This document shows positions 28,078-38,012 of a stretch of DNA of 64,000 nt, in pieces. The stretch's first letter is position 1; every line of letters begins with the position of its first letter. The position numbers were made by a program, and so were the translations under genes. The stretch comes from Chondrocystis sp. NIES-4102 (lineage in GTDB: Bacteria > Cyanobacteriota > Cyanobacteriia > Cyanobacteriales > Xenococcaceae). Where the stretch lies: the NCBI GenBank assembly GCA_002368355.1, contig AP018281.1, forward strand, positions 3,224,001 to 3,288,000, in the 5' to 3' direction. The notes under the pieces are model-generated. The model did no database searches and was not told where the DNA came from. It saw only the letters and a list, made by a program, of their open reading frames with translations.

Positions 28078-29529
28078 TTATGCAACTATCATACTACCGT
28101 GAGCAGGTAGAGTCATTTCCAGCTTTTGATCTTTAAAGGTATCATGCCAAGTTAATCTCCCAGATCCATAAACCAAGTTTTGAGGTTGAGATTTCAAGTC
28201 AGTGACAACAAAGCTAGCTGTAATAGGATCGCTATTGTTATTGACAGCAATAATAAGTTCTTCTTGTTCTAAGATACGTGCAAAAACATATAAATACTGA
28301 TCGGCATAAAGAGTTTTATAAGTACCCGTGCGTAAACTAGGATATTGATGGCGCACAGCAATTAACTCCTTGTGAACTTTTAAAATTTCCACATCCCAAT
28401 TAGCAGCATCAGGAAAAACCCGACGACAGTCAGGATCTTTACCTCCAGTTAAGCCTACTTCATTCCCATAAAAAATACTTGGCGCACCTGGAAAAGTCAT
28501 CAATAGTAGTGTAGCTAGTATAAAACTATTCTTATCTTCCCCGACAGTGGTAAACATTCGAGGTGTATCGTGATTATCCAACAAATTCAATTGAGCCAGT
28601 TGTATTTCCCAGTTATATAACTTCAACAATTCCTCAATTTTGATAGCATATTCAACCGCTGAAATAGGTGGATAAGGTATTAAACCATGCTGACAATATT
28701 TTTGTTGATAATTATCTCCGCCAGCAAAAGCAATAGTAGCTTCAGCAAAGGGATAATTCATCACTCCATCAAACTGATCACCATCGAGCCAATAACTAGC
28801 ATCTTGCCAAATTTCACCAACAATATAAGCTTCTGGGTTAACAGCCTTAACCCGCAAGCGAAATTCTTGCCAAAACCCTGGGGTATCAATTTCATTGGGA
28901 ACATCTAACCGCCACCCATCAATACCTTGCAAGAGCCAGTATTCGGCAATTTGCATAATATATTCTTTTACTTGCGGATTATCGTGGTTAAATTCAGGTA
29001 AGGAGCGATTTCCCATCCAACTTTCATAGTTAGCAGGTTTACTACCATCATAGGCAGATAGTGGCCAGCCATCAATTTTAAACCAGTCTAGCCAGGGAGA
29101 ATGGGGCCCATTCTCCAAAATATCATTAAAAAAGAAAAAACCGCGACTGGCGTGGTTAAAGACTCCATCTAACACTATTTTAATATCCTGTTGATGGGCT
29201 GCTTTAATTAAGGCATCAAAAGCTATATTACCACCCAAAATAGGATCTATCTGATAATAGTCGTGGGTATGATAACGATGATTACAAGCAGACTGAAAAA
29301 TTGGCGTAAAGTAAATAGCATTAATACCTAAATCTTTGAGGTAGTCCAACTTATCAATTACTCCCCAAAGATTACCGCCTTTATATCCTTGTAAAGTTGG
29401 GGTTGCGTCCCATTCCTCATATTTAGTAGCTTCCCAGTGTTCTTTAATATTTGCTTTACCTCTAGCAAAGCGATCGGGGAATATTTGATAAAAAACCGCA
29501 TTTTTAACCCAATCTGGTGTTTTAATCAT
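28078..29529 (-). CDS. GH13 alpha-amylase family enzyme (cyclomaltodextrinase/neopullulanase-like)
   Basis: The 483-aa enzyme belongs to glycoside hydrolase family 13 and should cleave alpha-1,4 (or alpha-1,6) bonds in maltodextrins or glycogen fragments. Conserved region I is DGVFNHASRG (121-130). The nucleophile is Asp209 in GWRLDVPNE, the acid/base Glu239 in VGEIW, and the transition-state Asp321 in LLDNHD. The VPNE variant of region II, in place of the usual DVAxE, is common in cyclomaltodextrinase/neopullulanase relatives. A C-terminal beta domain follows (about 400-483). There is no signal peptide, so it is cytoplasmic. The MalK-like ATPase gene lies 30 bp upstream on the same strand, and a GH57 gene beyond it. 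Confidence 0.9.
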   Translation of the reverse strand: MIKTPDWVKNAVFYQIFPDRFARGKANIKEHWEATKYEEWDATPTLQGYKGGNLWGVIDKLDYLKDLGINAIYFTPIFQSACNHRYHTHDYYQIDPILGGNIAFDALIKAAHQQDIKIVLDGVFNHASRGFFFFNDILENGPHSPWLDWFKIDGWPLSAYDGSKPANYESWMGNRSLPEFNHDNPQVKEYIMQIAEYWLLQGIDGWRLDVPNEIDTPGFWQEFRLRVKAVNPEAYIVGEIWQDASYWLDGDQFDGVMNYPFAEATIAFAGGDNYQQKYCQHGLIPYPPISAVEYAIKIEELLKLYNWEIQLAQLNLLDNHDTPRMFTTVGEDKNSFILATLLLMTFPGAPSIFYGNEVGLTGGKDPDCRRVFPDAANWDVEILKVHKELIAVRHQYPSLRTGTYKTLYADQYLYVFARILEQEELIIAVNNNSDPITASFVVTDLKSQPQNLVYGSGRLTWHDTFKDQKLEMTLPAHGSMIVA

Positions 29530-29559
29530 AATTTACCCTAAATGATCTCCTAATTATGG

Positions 29560-30819
29560 TTATTGGGGAAATATTGCTCGTCCATCATCTCCTGTAAAAA
29601 GATGAATTTTATTTAAATCTATAGCTAACCAAAGATGATCGCCTATCTCGACTTTTTGCTCAGGTGGTAAACATACAGTTAAGGTGATTTGAGGATCACC
29701 TAGCATCTCGGCACTAATATAGGTTTCACTACCTAAAGCCTCCACCAGATTTACTTTAATTTGGATGTTGGCATCATTTGCAGTGGTAGAAGCAGATAAA
29801 TGCTGTGGGCGAATACCTAAAACTAGCGATTTAATTTTATTTGATTGTAATGGTTGCTTCCAAATAGCAGGTAAATTAAGTTTGAAGTGCCGATGAATTA
29901 ACTGTGTAGGTGCAATTAAATCTACGGGTAAAAAATTCATTGGTGGTGAGCCGATAAATTCAGCGACAAACTTATTAGCAGGTTTTAGGTATATTTCTAG
30001 GGGTGGTGCTATTTGTTGAATTTGTCCATTATTCATAACCGCAATGCGATCGCCCATAGTCATCGCTTCAGTTTGATCATGGGTTACATAGACAGTGGTA
30101 ATCTTAAGCTGTCTTTGCAATTGCACAATTTGAGCGCGAGTCTGGGTACGTAGTTTAGCATCCAAATTTGATAAAGGTTCGTCCATCAAAAAAACTTGAG
30201 GATTACGAGCGATCGCTCTTCCTAAAGCCACTCGTTGTTTTTGTCCTCCAGAAAGCTCTTTGGGTAAACGGTCTAATAAAGATTCTATTTGTAGTAAACT
30301 AGCTACATAACATACTCTTTCCCTGACAGCTTTTTCCTTACTTGAGAGATAACGCCAACTGCGGGGTGCATTACGACTGATACTAACTAAAAGATCCTCT
30401 AGAATATTTTTCTTAGACGAGGGATCATTACGCCTTAACCCAAAAGCAAGATTATTATAAATATTGAGATGGGGATATAAAGCATAATTTTGGAACACCA
30501 TAGCAATATCCCTAGCTTTGGGCGGTAAATTATTAACTAGGCGATCGCCTATTTGAATATTACCTCCACTAAGTTCTTCTAATCCTGCGAGTAAACGCAA
30601 TAGAGTACTTTTACCACACCCAGAAGGCCCAACTAAAACTAAAAATTCGCCATCTCCCACAGTAAAGTTAATATCTCGTAACACACTAACTTGTTTTGAT
30701 TTGTTTTTAGTGGATGTGAGATCTTTTGTGCGTCTTACCTCTGGTTCAGATAGATCAGGGCGATTTATCCGAGAACGAGAATAGTTTTTATAAACGTTTT
30801 CAACTACAACCTTTGCCAC
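29560..30819 (-). CDS. MalK/UgpC-type ABC transporter ATPase with two insertions
   Basis: The 419-aa protein is the ATPase of a sugar-type ABC importer. Walker A GPSGCGKS (64-71), Q-loop VFQNYALYPH, signature LSGGQ (189-193), Walker B VFLMDEP (209-215), and the switch His in YVTHDQTEAM are intact. A C-terminal TOBE domain follows (about 290-415). Two stretches are unusual: about 30 residues after the first strand (14-43, basic and polar) and about 30 residues after AFGLRR (131-162). Usual family members are about 370 aa. No permease or binding-protein gene is nearby. It lies 30 bp from the GH13 gene, so a maltodextrin or glucosylglycerol-type substrate is plausible. Confidence 0.9.
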   Translation of the reverse strand: MAKVVVENVYKNYSRSRINRPDLSEPEVRRTKDLTSTKNKSKQVSVLRDINFTVGDGEFLVLVGPSGCGKSTLLRLLAGLEELSGGNIQIGDRLVNNLPPKARDIAMVFQNYALYPHLNIYNNLAFGLRRNDPSSKKNILEDLLVSISRNAPRSWRYLSSKEKAVRERVCYVASLLQIESLLDRLPKELSGGQKQRVALGRAIARNPQVFLMDEPLSNLDAKLRTQTRAQIVQLQRQLKITTVYVTHDQTEAMTMGDRIAVMNNGQIQQIAPPLEIYLKPANKFVAEFIGSPPMNFLPVDLIAPTQLIHRHFKLNLPAIWKQPLQSNKIKSLVLGIRPQHLSASTTANDANIQIKVNLVEALGSETYISAEMLGDPQITLTVCLPPEQKVEIGDHLWLAIDLNKIHLFTGDDGRAIFPQ

Positions 30820-30905
30820 TATTAAACCTAAAATAATATTGTTTCAGTTGCTGATGTAATAGGTAGCTTTTAACTTCTGAGCCTTCAAATTATATCCACT
30901 ACCTA

Positions 30906-30969
30906 CTATCGTCACGTTCGCGCTTTGATCGCCAAAGCAAGCCTGCGCTCAAGGACGCTTTGCGCGCCT
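30906..30969. repeat. Hairpin repeat element, copy 3
   Basis: This copy shares TATCGTCACGTTC at one end and GGACGCTTTGCGCGCC at the other with the copies near 25 kb, but its hairpin arms are GCTTTG/CAAAGC instead of CTCTTGAG/CTCAAGAG. It is bordered by CTACTA on both sides and lies just after the GH57 stop codon. Confidence 0.8.
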
Positions 30970-30978
30970 ACTATTTAA

Positions 30979-33225
30979 TTAAGGTGCTTGTAATCTAATA
31001 AACTTATCTTCAGGAGCATAACTACGGAACTCATTACTATCAGCAAAAATAGCCAAAATTTCTAGAGGATAATCTGGTTCTATCTGCAAATCTGCCCAAG
31101 GAACGGCAATTTCTAGACATTTATCAAAGACAGCTTCTGCACGACAAGCCCGTATATGCCACTGATGATGTTCTTGAGCTTCTTGTAGCCAAACAGAATC
31201 AGTAAATAAATTAATGCCTAAATGATGGCGAAAATTATAATTTAGCGGGGCTTCATTGGGAAGATTAGCAATGGGAGCAGGGCTATTGTGATTAGTCACA
31301 TTAGGATAGTACCAAAGCAAATGTAATTCTCCTGGGATGTCTTTACCAGGTTGAACTCCTGCTTTAAAATCCAAGCGTAGATAAAAATTACGGTGATCTA
31401 AACCATAAAAAATCTTTTGTACAACGCTACTACGGTGCATAGTTCCCCGTGCGCCACCGACTTCGATTCTACCTGCTCGATCCCAATCCTGTTCGTTACC
31501 CAAACCGTTAATTATTGGATGAATAAAGCTTTGAGGAGAGCGATCGCCCTTTATTTCGTGTTTATCTACAGATTGATAGATTTTTTCAGGTACAGGTTCA
31601 TTTAAAGCATGGTAGATAGCACAAATATGTTCACGGAATAATTGGTCAAACATTTCATCTTGATTAGAAGAATGTCCTTCCCCAAACCACCAAAACCAAT
31701 CTGAACCCTCTGCTGCATAAAGTGCTTCCCAAGCTTGAGGATTTGCCTCTTCGGTTGCTTCAGGATGTCTTGCTAGGGTTTTTCTGGCTTCTGTTAATAG
31801 ATCCCAAGCACGATTTTTTACAGGATCACCAATCCAAGTAGTAAAGTTACCATCTACCCAAGATCCACTATGTAACTGATGAGCAGGAATTGTCTGTGTT
31901 GGCGGAAACTGCTCTATAAATTCATTGACAGTAACCAGTTTAATATTTTCATCACGGCTTAATCTTCCATAAAGAGCTTCCAAAAAAGGCTTGCCATCCT
32001 GTTGATAATATTCCCAACAATTTTCGCCATCTAGGGCAATAGTTACTAACCAAGGCTGTTCTAAAGCTGCATCGGGATTAGATTGATGAGACTTGAGCGA
32101 TCGCGAAATAGCTTCTAAATGCCCAATCAAGTCTGCTGCTGCACGACGAGGACTCATACCACTGTAGGTAAAGCCGATTAAATCCGATAAACGGTGATCG
32201 CGAAAAACAATAGCTAAATCTCCGTGTTCGGTTTCCAAACGATAGGGACGATAAAGTAGTTCTGGTTGATAAACATTACCTGCTTCATCTCGATGGAAAA
32301 AGCTTCTAATACTCCATCCTAAAACCGCTTCATCGGAGCAAATCCACTTAAAACCCTGTTTACTGATATGAGGTAAAATAGTCGGGCTAACGGACTGCTC
32401 AGAAGGCCACAAACCCGCAGGTTCACGTTCAAAACGGTCTATATACATTTCCCAAGCAATACTTAAATGACGGGGAATATCCTCCTCCCAACCAAAACGC
32501 AGTTCTGGTAAGGTCATATTGGGTACAGCAACCCGACCAGCATTAGTATCCGCCAACAAAGGTAAAATAGGGTGAGTGTAGGGAGTAGTCGTAACTTCTA
32601 TCTGTCCCTCATCCTGCATTTTCTTATGTTGAGGAATGATTCGACGAATAATTTCCCGTTGCTTAGAATAAATTCTCTGGCGATCGCTCAAAGTAAAATT
32701 CTTACCTTTTTTCAACCAAGCAGCAATTTGTTCATCATCCCAAAATAAAGGATCAATCCAGGCTAAATTATGCCAAGCTAGCAAATCGCTATAATCTTGA
32801 TCTGTCCAATTATGGAGACACCAATCAAACCCTTTATCTTCCCTCTGATCATAAAGTTGAGCATAACGCGCATGGGGTTCTACTAAGGTGTGATAGTAAC
32901 CATCAAAGAAATGTTGAATAATATATTGTTTCTCTTTAGGCTTAAGTTGCGCTTCTGGAGTCAGAGCCAAGGCTAAATAAGGATCGATCGCTTCTCCCTC
33001 TGCGTAGTCTTCTAGTTGCAGCATTAAAGAAGGTACTAGATTGACTGTTTGATGTAATTTGGGATAACGTTCTAACATTAAGACTAGATCTAAGTAGTCT
33101 TTAGTCCCGTGCAGACGTACCCAAGGCAAACGATACTGCCCCCAAGCGTCTGAGTCAGCTTCTCTTGACTTATATAAAGGTTGATGTTGATGCCAAACAA
33201 AAGCTACATAGAGAGGATGAGACAT
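30979..33225 (-). CDS. GH57 family glycoside hydrolase
   Basis: The 748-aa protein belongs to glycoside hydrolase family 57 (alpha-amylase, amylopullulanase or 4-alpha-glucanotransferase types). Its five family signatures are visible: HQHQP (12-16), the region-2 block near residue 205-240, WPSEQ with nucleophile Glu276, CSDEAVLGW with acid/base Asp298, and DGENCWEYY near residue 403. A C-terminal beta-rich domain (about 560-748) resembles a DOMON/carbohydrate-binding module. There is no signal peptide. Together with the GH13 and ATPase genes on the same strand it suggests intracellular glycogen or maltodextrin handling. The exact specificity cannot be read. Confidence 0.9.
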   Translation of the reverse strand: MSHPLYVAFVWHQHQPLYKSREADSDAWGQYRLPWVRLHGTKDYLDLVLMLERYPKLHQTVNLVPSLMLQLEDYAEGEAIDPYLALALTPEAQLKPKEKQYIIQHFFDGYYHTLVEPHARYAQLYDQREDKGFDWCLHNWTDQDYSDLLAWHNLAWIDPLFWDDEQIAAWLKKGKNFTLSDRQRIYSKQREIIRRIIPQHKKMQDEGQIEVTTTPYTHPILPLLADTNAGRVAVPNMTLPELRFGWEEDIPRHLSIAWEMYIDRFEREPAGLWPSEQSVSPTILPHISKQGFKWICSDEAVLGWSIRSFFHRDEAGNVYQPELLYRPYRLETEHGDLAIVFRDHRLSDLIGFTYSGMSPRRAAADLIGHLEAISRSLKSHQSNPDAALEQPWLVTIALDGENCWEYYQQDGKPFLEALYGRLSRDENIKLVTVNEFIEQFPPTQTIPAHQLHSGSWVDGNFTTWIGDPVKNRAWDLLTEARKTLARHPEATEEANPQAWEALYAAEGSDWFWWFGEGHSSNQDEMFDQLFREHICAIYHALNEPVPEKIYQSVDKHEIKGDRSPQSFIHPIINGLGNEQDWDRAGRIEVGGARGTMHRSSVVQKIFYGLDHRNFYLRLDFKAGVQPGKDIPGELHLLWYYPNVTNHNSPAPIANLPNEAPLNYNFRHHLGINLFTDSVWLQEAQEHHQWHIRACRAEAVFDKCLEIAVPWADLQIEPDYPLEILAIFADSNEFRSYAPEDKFIRLQAP

Positions 33226-33289
33226 AAATCAATCAGCAGATATATACAAGATTAATATAGATCTTTATTTCAAATTACGGTGCTTAAGA

Positions 33290-33320
33290 TAAAAAAAAGA
33301 CTTAGAGAAATACTAAGTCT
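33290..33320 (-). terminator. Terminator of the CARDB/DUF5648 gene
   Basis: On the minus strand AGACTTAG pairs perfectly with CTAAGTCT across a seven-base loop, followed by eight T. It lies about 115 bp after the stop codon. Confidence 0.9.
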
Positions 33321-33434
33321 AAATAATTAATGAGGGTTTTTTCAGGTTTGTGTAACGTTGTCTATGATTTATCATTGTCTCGTAACTTAATTGCCTACTT
33401 TGACGTTACCAAGCGGTAGTCAATTAAACATTCT

Positions 33435-35300
33435 TTACAAATCTAGTACGTAGAAAGCTACACCACCATTAGCTTCTTTGTTGAAGTTTGGTAGGTTGTT
33501 CTCAATGTAACTAACTTCGTTTTGATCGATGGTGAATAGGTGCGAACCTGATTGAGTATTGAGCATCCTAACCACAGGCATAGCGTCGATACCGAGACTT
33601 ATCGGATCTTCTTTGAAGGCATAGAATTTGACACCTTCGTAGTTGTAGTTCTTGAATTGGGTTTCAATAACATTTTTCTCGTTTTCATCCATAGTGTAGA
33701 GATGCGCCCCTGTATCTCTATTAAAGAAGCGATAAACTTCCTCTGTACCTGGAATATCTGCACCAGTTACCGCATCTTTGTTGCTAGATAAAACATTGAA
33801 CTTTGCTTCTTCGTAATTATAATTAAGCTCACCTCTTTCACTTCTTTGTCTAACAATATTAATTTCATTCGTGTCAGAAGTATAAAGGTGAGTTCCTCTT
33901 TGATACTGATAGAAGCGATGTACTGTAGTTGTTTGCAGGTAAGGGGCTACATCAGCCTCTACTAATGAGTAATCTAGGTCTTGTCCATGATTACTATTAT
34001 TGTTGTCATTAAGCTCTACAACTTTTTTATCAGGATCAATGATCATTCCTGCGTAATACATCCCATCAGCCTTCGACCAAAGGGGATTATTGAGACCTGG
34101 TGCGGTATATTGAGCAGTTTTTAGTCCACAATCTTTACTAGGATCTAGAACATCGTTAATGTTATATGTTCCTAAATAGTAATCTTCATCAGCAGAAATA
34201 TTTTCGTCCGCAGACAGATATAAATCAACCTCAAAACTATCGACTTTGACTGTACCTTTATTGGCAACTGTAAATTCTATGTCGAATTTTTCCCCAGGTT
34301 TAATTTTATCTTGAACAACGTCAAAATTAGTACCAACTAAATCTGCTGCATTAAATTTCTGATAGTCTATCCCCTGCGCAGTCAGACTATTGTTTGCTTC
34401 AATAGCTTCTGTAACATCATCATAGGGATCTGCTTGTGCGCCCAGATAATATTCTGCTCCATCAGCAAAGCCAGTCCAGTTTTGGGGAATGGTAAGTTTA
34501 GTGGTGTTTATACCTGTGCTTGCCCCTGGTGCTAGGGTAATCAGGTTATCATCGCGATCGCCCTGGAAGAAATAGACTTCAGGTACATCTTTAAGGCTTA
34601 AATTATGATGATTATCTAAATAATCTTGCTTAAATAGATAAAAACCAACAGCAGAATACTTTGCTTCTGCACCACCTTTATTTATGATTTCGTATTCTAC
34701 GGTAATCTCACTACCTGGTTTACAGTTTTCTGGAGCTTTAAAACTAGTGACAACTAGGTCGGCTAAGGGATTAGTGGGCGCATCTATGGTAATCTTTTGA
34801 TAGTCTTTTGTTGCCCCAGTCAGACTGTTATTAGTTTCATTACTTTCTGCTACTTCACTATAAGGATCTGATTCCAAACCCAGATAATAATCCCCATTCC
34901 CTGAATAACCTTTCCATTCTGAAGGCAGAATTAGTTCATTGCTTATTTTTGTTGTTTGCCCTGGTAGTAAGGTAATTAGGTTATTATCCTTATTGCCCTG
35001 GAAGAAATATACTTCAGGTACATCCTGTTGGCTTAAATTAGACTTAGTCGCCAGATAATCTTTATTAAACAGGTATAAACCTGCTGCAAAATATTTTGCT
35101 ACCGCATTACCTTGGTTCGAGATTTCATACTCTACTGTAATCTTTTCACCAGCTTTTGAGATCTGTGGAGCTTTAAAACTAGTTCCTAATAGGTCTGCTG
35201 CACTACTTTCAATGACAGGCGACTCTTCATTTGCAGGCGTTACTTCAATTATTTCTTCTTCAGAAATACCTAAAGAACTACTTGTTAGATCTATTGCCAT
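33435..35300 (-). CDS. CARDB and DUF5648 repeat protein, probably extracellular
   Basis: From the ATG at 35300 the product is 621 aa (an in-frame TTG at 35330 would add ten residues). It has three CARDB-type beta-sandwich domains (about 35-155, 175-300, 320-445), the first two clearly duplicated: VPEVYFFQGNKDNNLITLLPG and VPEVYFFQGDRDDNLITLAPG occupy equal positions. Three DUF5648-type repeats follow (about 460-621): VHRFYQYQRGTHLYTSD, VYRFFNRDTGAHLYTMD, VVRMLNTQSGSHLFTID. The protein is acidic and Asp/Asn-rich. There is no N-terminal signal peptide; such cyanobacterial proteins may leave by type I secretion using the C-terminus, which here ends VAFYVLDL. It is a single-gene unit. Confidence 0.85.
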   Translation of the reverse strand: MAIDLTSSSLGISEEEIIEVTPANEESPVIESSAADLLGTSFKAPQISKAGEKITVEYEISNQGNAVAKYFAAGLYLFNKDYLATKSNLSQQDVPEVYFFQGNKDNNLITLLPGQTTKISNELILPSEWKGYSGNGDYYLGLESDPYSEVAESNETNNSLTGATKDYQKITIDAPTNPLADLVVTSFKAPENCKPGSEITVEYEIINKGGAEAKYSAVGFYLFKQDYLDNHHNLSLKDVPEVYFFQGDRDDNLITLAPGASTGINTTKLTIPQNWTGFADGAEYYLGAQADPYDDVTEAIEANNSLTAQGIDYQKFNAADLVGTNFDVVQDKIKPGEKFDIEFTVANKGTVKVDSFEVDLYLSADENISADEDYYLGTYNINDVLDPSKDCGLKTAQYTAPGLNNPLWSKADGMYYAGMIIDPDKKVVELNDNNNSNHGQDLDYSLVEADVAPYLQTTTVHRFYQYQRGTHLYTSDTNEINIVRQRSERGELNYNYEEAKFNVLSSNKDAVTGADIPGTEEVYRFFNRDTGAHLYTMDENEKNVIETQFKNYNYEGVKFYAFKEDPISLGIDAMPVVRMLNTQSGSHLFTIDQNEVSYIENNLPNFNKEANGGVAFYVLDL

Positions 35301-36220
35301 AAGGTTTATTATTTTTAATACTCCGCGCAACTATAATCTATTTCATGTTATTAAGTATTGCTTAGGATCGAAAATAGTATTTATTCTATTCTTTTTATAT
35401 TTTTTATATAAAGTTTCTTTAAACTTTTGGGTGATTATACTAATTTATAATCGCTTAATATCAGACATATATTGACTTTTACTTGACAAATACTATATTG
35501 CTCTGGGCATAAATATTGAATATTTTTTTCCCTCTCTTGAATAATACTTAACTATTTTTACTAATCTATACCACTCCCTCCGTAAAGACCCTTAATAAAC
35601 AATTGGATAAAATAATTACGTACTTGTACGCATCTTTTTATTTAGGTATTATTTAAGTATATAACTGTAATTTTGAACAACTCTACATGAATAATAGCGA
35701 TTTATTAATATCTAAAACATATCTATTTTTAAGAGTAAATCTGAAAATTTTTTTTTATCTCATTTAAATTTTATAAGTAGCTTTGCACCATAACTTATAA
35801 AGTAAAAACTATTAAGAATGTTTGCTATTTTTTTAGTCGCCACTAATTACTAAGTATGGCTTTTTATTGATACCTATTTACTTGATATTATCCTTGAGAA
35901 TTACCTATTACCTGCTTTTTCAGATAACCTCTAAACTTTTTTAAACTACGTATTTACCCCTCTTCAACGACAGAAGTGCGCGTCATGTTGGTCTAAGTGA
36001 AGCTTTTTTAGCTTAATTTCAGATATATTAGTACTTAATCGAGCCATTATGAAAGGATATAGCAATGTCAGGGAATACTGATATCTTGAAAGCCGTGTCG
36101 TTATATATATAGTGCAGGATATTATTACATAATAGCTATACGCTTTCCACTGATCATTAATGACCGTTAATTAATCAAAATTTAGCATTGCTTTAATTAT
36201 AATTGCCAAAAACACTTAAA
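35301..36220. other. Long AT-rich spacer without recognisable genes
   Basis: More than 900 bp hold only short chance frames and long A/T runs. I see no RNA gene, repeat family member or clear promoter. The region separates the CARDB/DUF5648 gene (reading away) from the rhomboid gene terminator. Confidence 0.5.
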
Positions 36221-36251
36221 GAAAAAGAAGCACAATCACTAGACGTGCTTC
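36221..36251 (-). terminator. Terminator downstream of the rhomboid gene
   Basis: On the minus strand GAAGCAC pairs perfectly with GTGCTTC, followed by TTTTTCTTT. It lies 170 bp beyond the rhomboid stop codon. Confidence 0.75.
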
Positions 36252-36420
36252 CTTCAACTATATTACCGAGTTGATGGCAGTAAAAGATAGATTATCTGTT
36301 ACTACCATGTTTATTATTCCATAGGTATCTGAGAATTTGATTACCTTTATTCAATCTTTAGTTATCAATAATTCAGATGTATAGATATGTATAGGAAATA
36401 AATATTTAATTAATTGCTAT

Positions 36421-37017
36421 TTAAAGATTTCTTTTCTCACGAGCAATCATTTTAGCAGCGATCGCGCCACCAATAAATCCGAATAAATGCCCTTGCCAAG
36501 AAATACCGATGCCACTCGGCAATACACCCCAAATTAGACTACCGTAAACAATAGCGACAAATACTGATAAGGATATGGAAGGTAAGTTTTTTTGAAAAAA
36601 GCCCCGTAGTAATAAAAAACCTAAATATCCATAAATTAAAATACTAGCACCAATATGAACTGAATTAGGTGCGCCAAATAGCCATACACCTATCCCGCCT
36701 ACTAATGCACTAACTACAGAAACAATATAAAAATCACTTCTCTGCTGAATCATAGTTAACCATCCCAAGGTAATAAAAGGAATGGTATTGGCTATCAAAT
36801 GTCCGAAACCACCATGGAGAAAAGGCGCAAATAAAATATTTATTAAACTTGCTGATTGACGTGGATGGATACCATATATATCTAAACCACCTTGAAAAAC
36901 ACTAACATCAAGTATTTCTATTCCCCAAAAGATAGCAACGCAGATAATTAAAACTTTAAATTCTTTCAAGACTAGTTTTTTTTTTCCCGATCTTCGATAA
37001 TAGCTACTCATATTCAA
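36421..37017 (-). CDS. Rhomboid-family intramembrane serine protease
   Basis: The 198-aa membrane protein has six hydrophobic segments and the rhomboid catalytic dyad: Ser125 in IGASILIYG (the GASG-type motif with Ile for Gly) and His177 in WQGHLFGFIGG. The conserved HGGFGHLIANT (68-78) precedes the catalytic helix. It would cleave membrane-anchored substrates within the bilayer. A basic N-terminus (YYRRSGKKKLVLK) fits a cytoplasmic start. The second residue pair MNM allows a start two codons later. The gene stands alone between long spacers. Confidence 0.87.
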   Translation of the reverse strand: MNMSSYYRRSGKKKLVLKEFKVLIICVAIFWGIEILDVSVFQGGLDIYGIHPRQSASLINILFAPFLHGGFGHLIANTIPFITLGWLTMIQQRSDFYIVSVVSALVGGIGVWLFGAPNSVHIGASILIYGYLGFLLLRGFFQKNLPSISLSVFVAIVYGSLIWGVLPSGIGISWQGHLFGFIGGAIAAKMIAREKRNL

Positions 37018-37432
37018 TTCTACATTATGTACCTATAAATGTTGCGGATCTAGCCCGACGGTGATTATTTTTTAGCAAGACAATGAAGTGAACAGTATAT
37101 TTATGAATAAGGAATAACACTCAGATTAAGCTCTGAGAAATTGTCAAATTATAAGATTTATTAAAAAAAATGAAATATACAAACTGCTTAATTATGTCTA
37201 TGAGCAGCCCATTTTGTCGAGTCGTTAACCAATCATGTTTAAGTTAGTGTGTAAAAAATCAAGTTAAAGAATTATGATATATATCAACGCCATCTACTCT
37301 TAGGTTTTGCTTGTTGGTTATACATAAAAAACCTGTTCAGGGATAGATAAAACATAAAAATTAATATTTATAGAGAAAATAAAATATTTTTCTCAGGGTA
37401 GAATATTTTCAGATTAGGAGGAATTAAAATTG
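37018..37432. other. Divergent spacer upstream of psbU and the rhomboid gene
   Basis: About 415 bp contain no gene. It should hold the psbU promoter, but no pair of -35/-10 boxes stands out. The only clear element is AGGAGGA (37416-37422), the strong psbU ribosome binding site. Confidence 0.5.
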
Positions 37433-37843
37433 ATGAAAAGATTGTTAGGCATTATAGCTGCATTGTTATTGATTGTAGGCTCTTGGGGGTTTGCAGGTGA
37501 AGCCCTAGCACAGGAGATTGGGTTGTTTACTGTACAGCCTTCAACACTATTAGCTCGCGTGAATACAGCAGATGCCAAACGTCAAGAATTAGTTAAAGGC
37601 AAACTAGATTTAAACAATAGCCACGTGCGAGAATTTCGTCAGCTACCAGGATTTTATCCTAATCTAGCGAGCAAAATTATTCAAAACGCGCCTTATGATA
37701 ACGTCGAAGACGTATTAAATATTCCAGGCTTGAGTGACAGCCAAATCGAACGATTACAAGCAAATTTAGATAAGTTTATCGTCACAGATGTAGAAGCATC
37801 TATGAATGCTGGAGATGATCGTTATAACCCTGGATTATACTAA
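37433..37843 (+). CDS. psbU: Photosystem II 12 kDa extrinsic protein PsbU
   Basis: PsbU is a lumenal extrinsic protein that stabilises the oxygen-evolving manganese cluster of photosystem II. From the ATG at 37433 (not the TTG one codon earlier) it has 136 aa. The signal peptide is KRLLGIIAALLLIVGSWGF with cleavage near EALA-Q. The mature domain carries a helix-hairpin-helix-type fold: KLDLNNSHVREFRQLPGFYP and VEDVLNIPGLSDSQIERL are the family blocks. AGGAGGA ten bases before the ATG is the best ribosome binding site in the window, which fits a highly expressed gene. A perfect terminator follows. Confidence 0.97.
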   Translation: MKRLLGIIAALLLIVGSWGFAGEALAQEIGLFTVQPSTLLARVNTADAKRQELVKGKLDLNNSHVREFRQLPGFYPNLASKIIQNAPYDNVEDVLNIPGLSDSQIERLQANLDKFIVTDVEASMNAGDDRYNPGLY

Positions 37844-37872
37844 ATCGCCATAATTATCGTATTGATTTTTGT

Positions 37873-37903
37873 AACCACGTTTGCTGATCTGACGTGGTTT
37901 TTT
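37873..37903 (+). terminator. Terminator of psbU
   Basis: AACCACGT (37873-37880) pairs perfectly with ACGTGGTT (37892-37899), followed by TTTTA. Confidence 0.92.
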
Positions 37904-38012
37904 AGTCATCGGTACTGCGTCTTAAAAAGACGGAGCCAAGACTTGACTGCAAAGCAATCACTATGTGGCATGATCAATCCCAATTAATCAAAATATGTCA
38001 AATTAATTTAAA

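Noticed and set aside
35212-35475. Plus-strand frame over the CARDB gene start and spacer
   Set aside because: Phe/Tyr/Ile-rich chance translation with no start signal.
37905-38012. Riboswitch upstream of nadB
   Set aside because: There is one small hairpin but no conserved core of any NAD-related or other riboswitch that I know.
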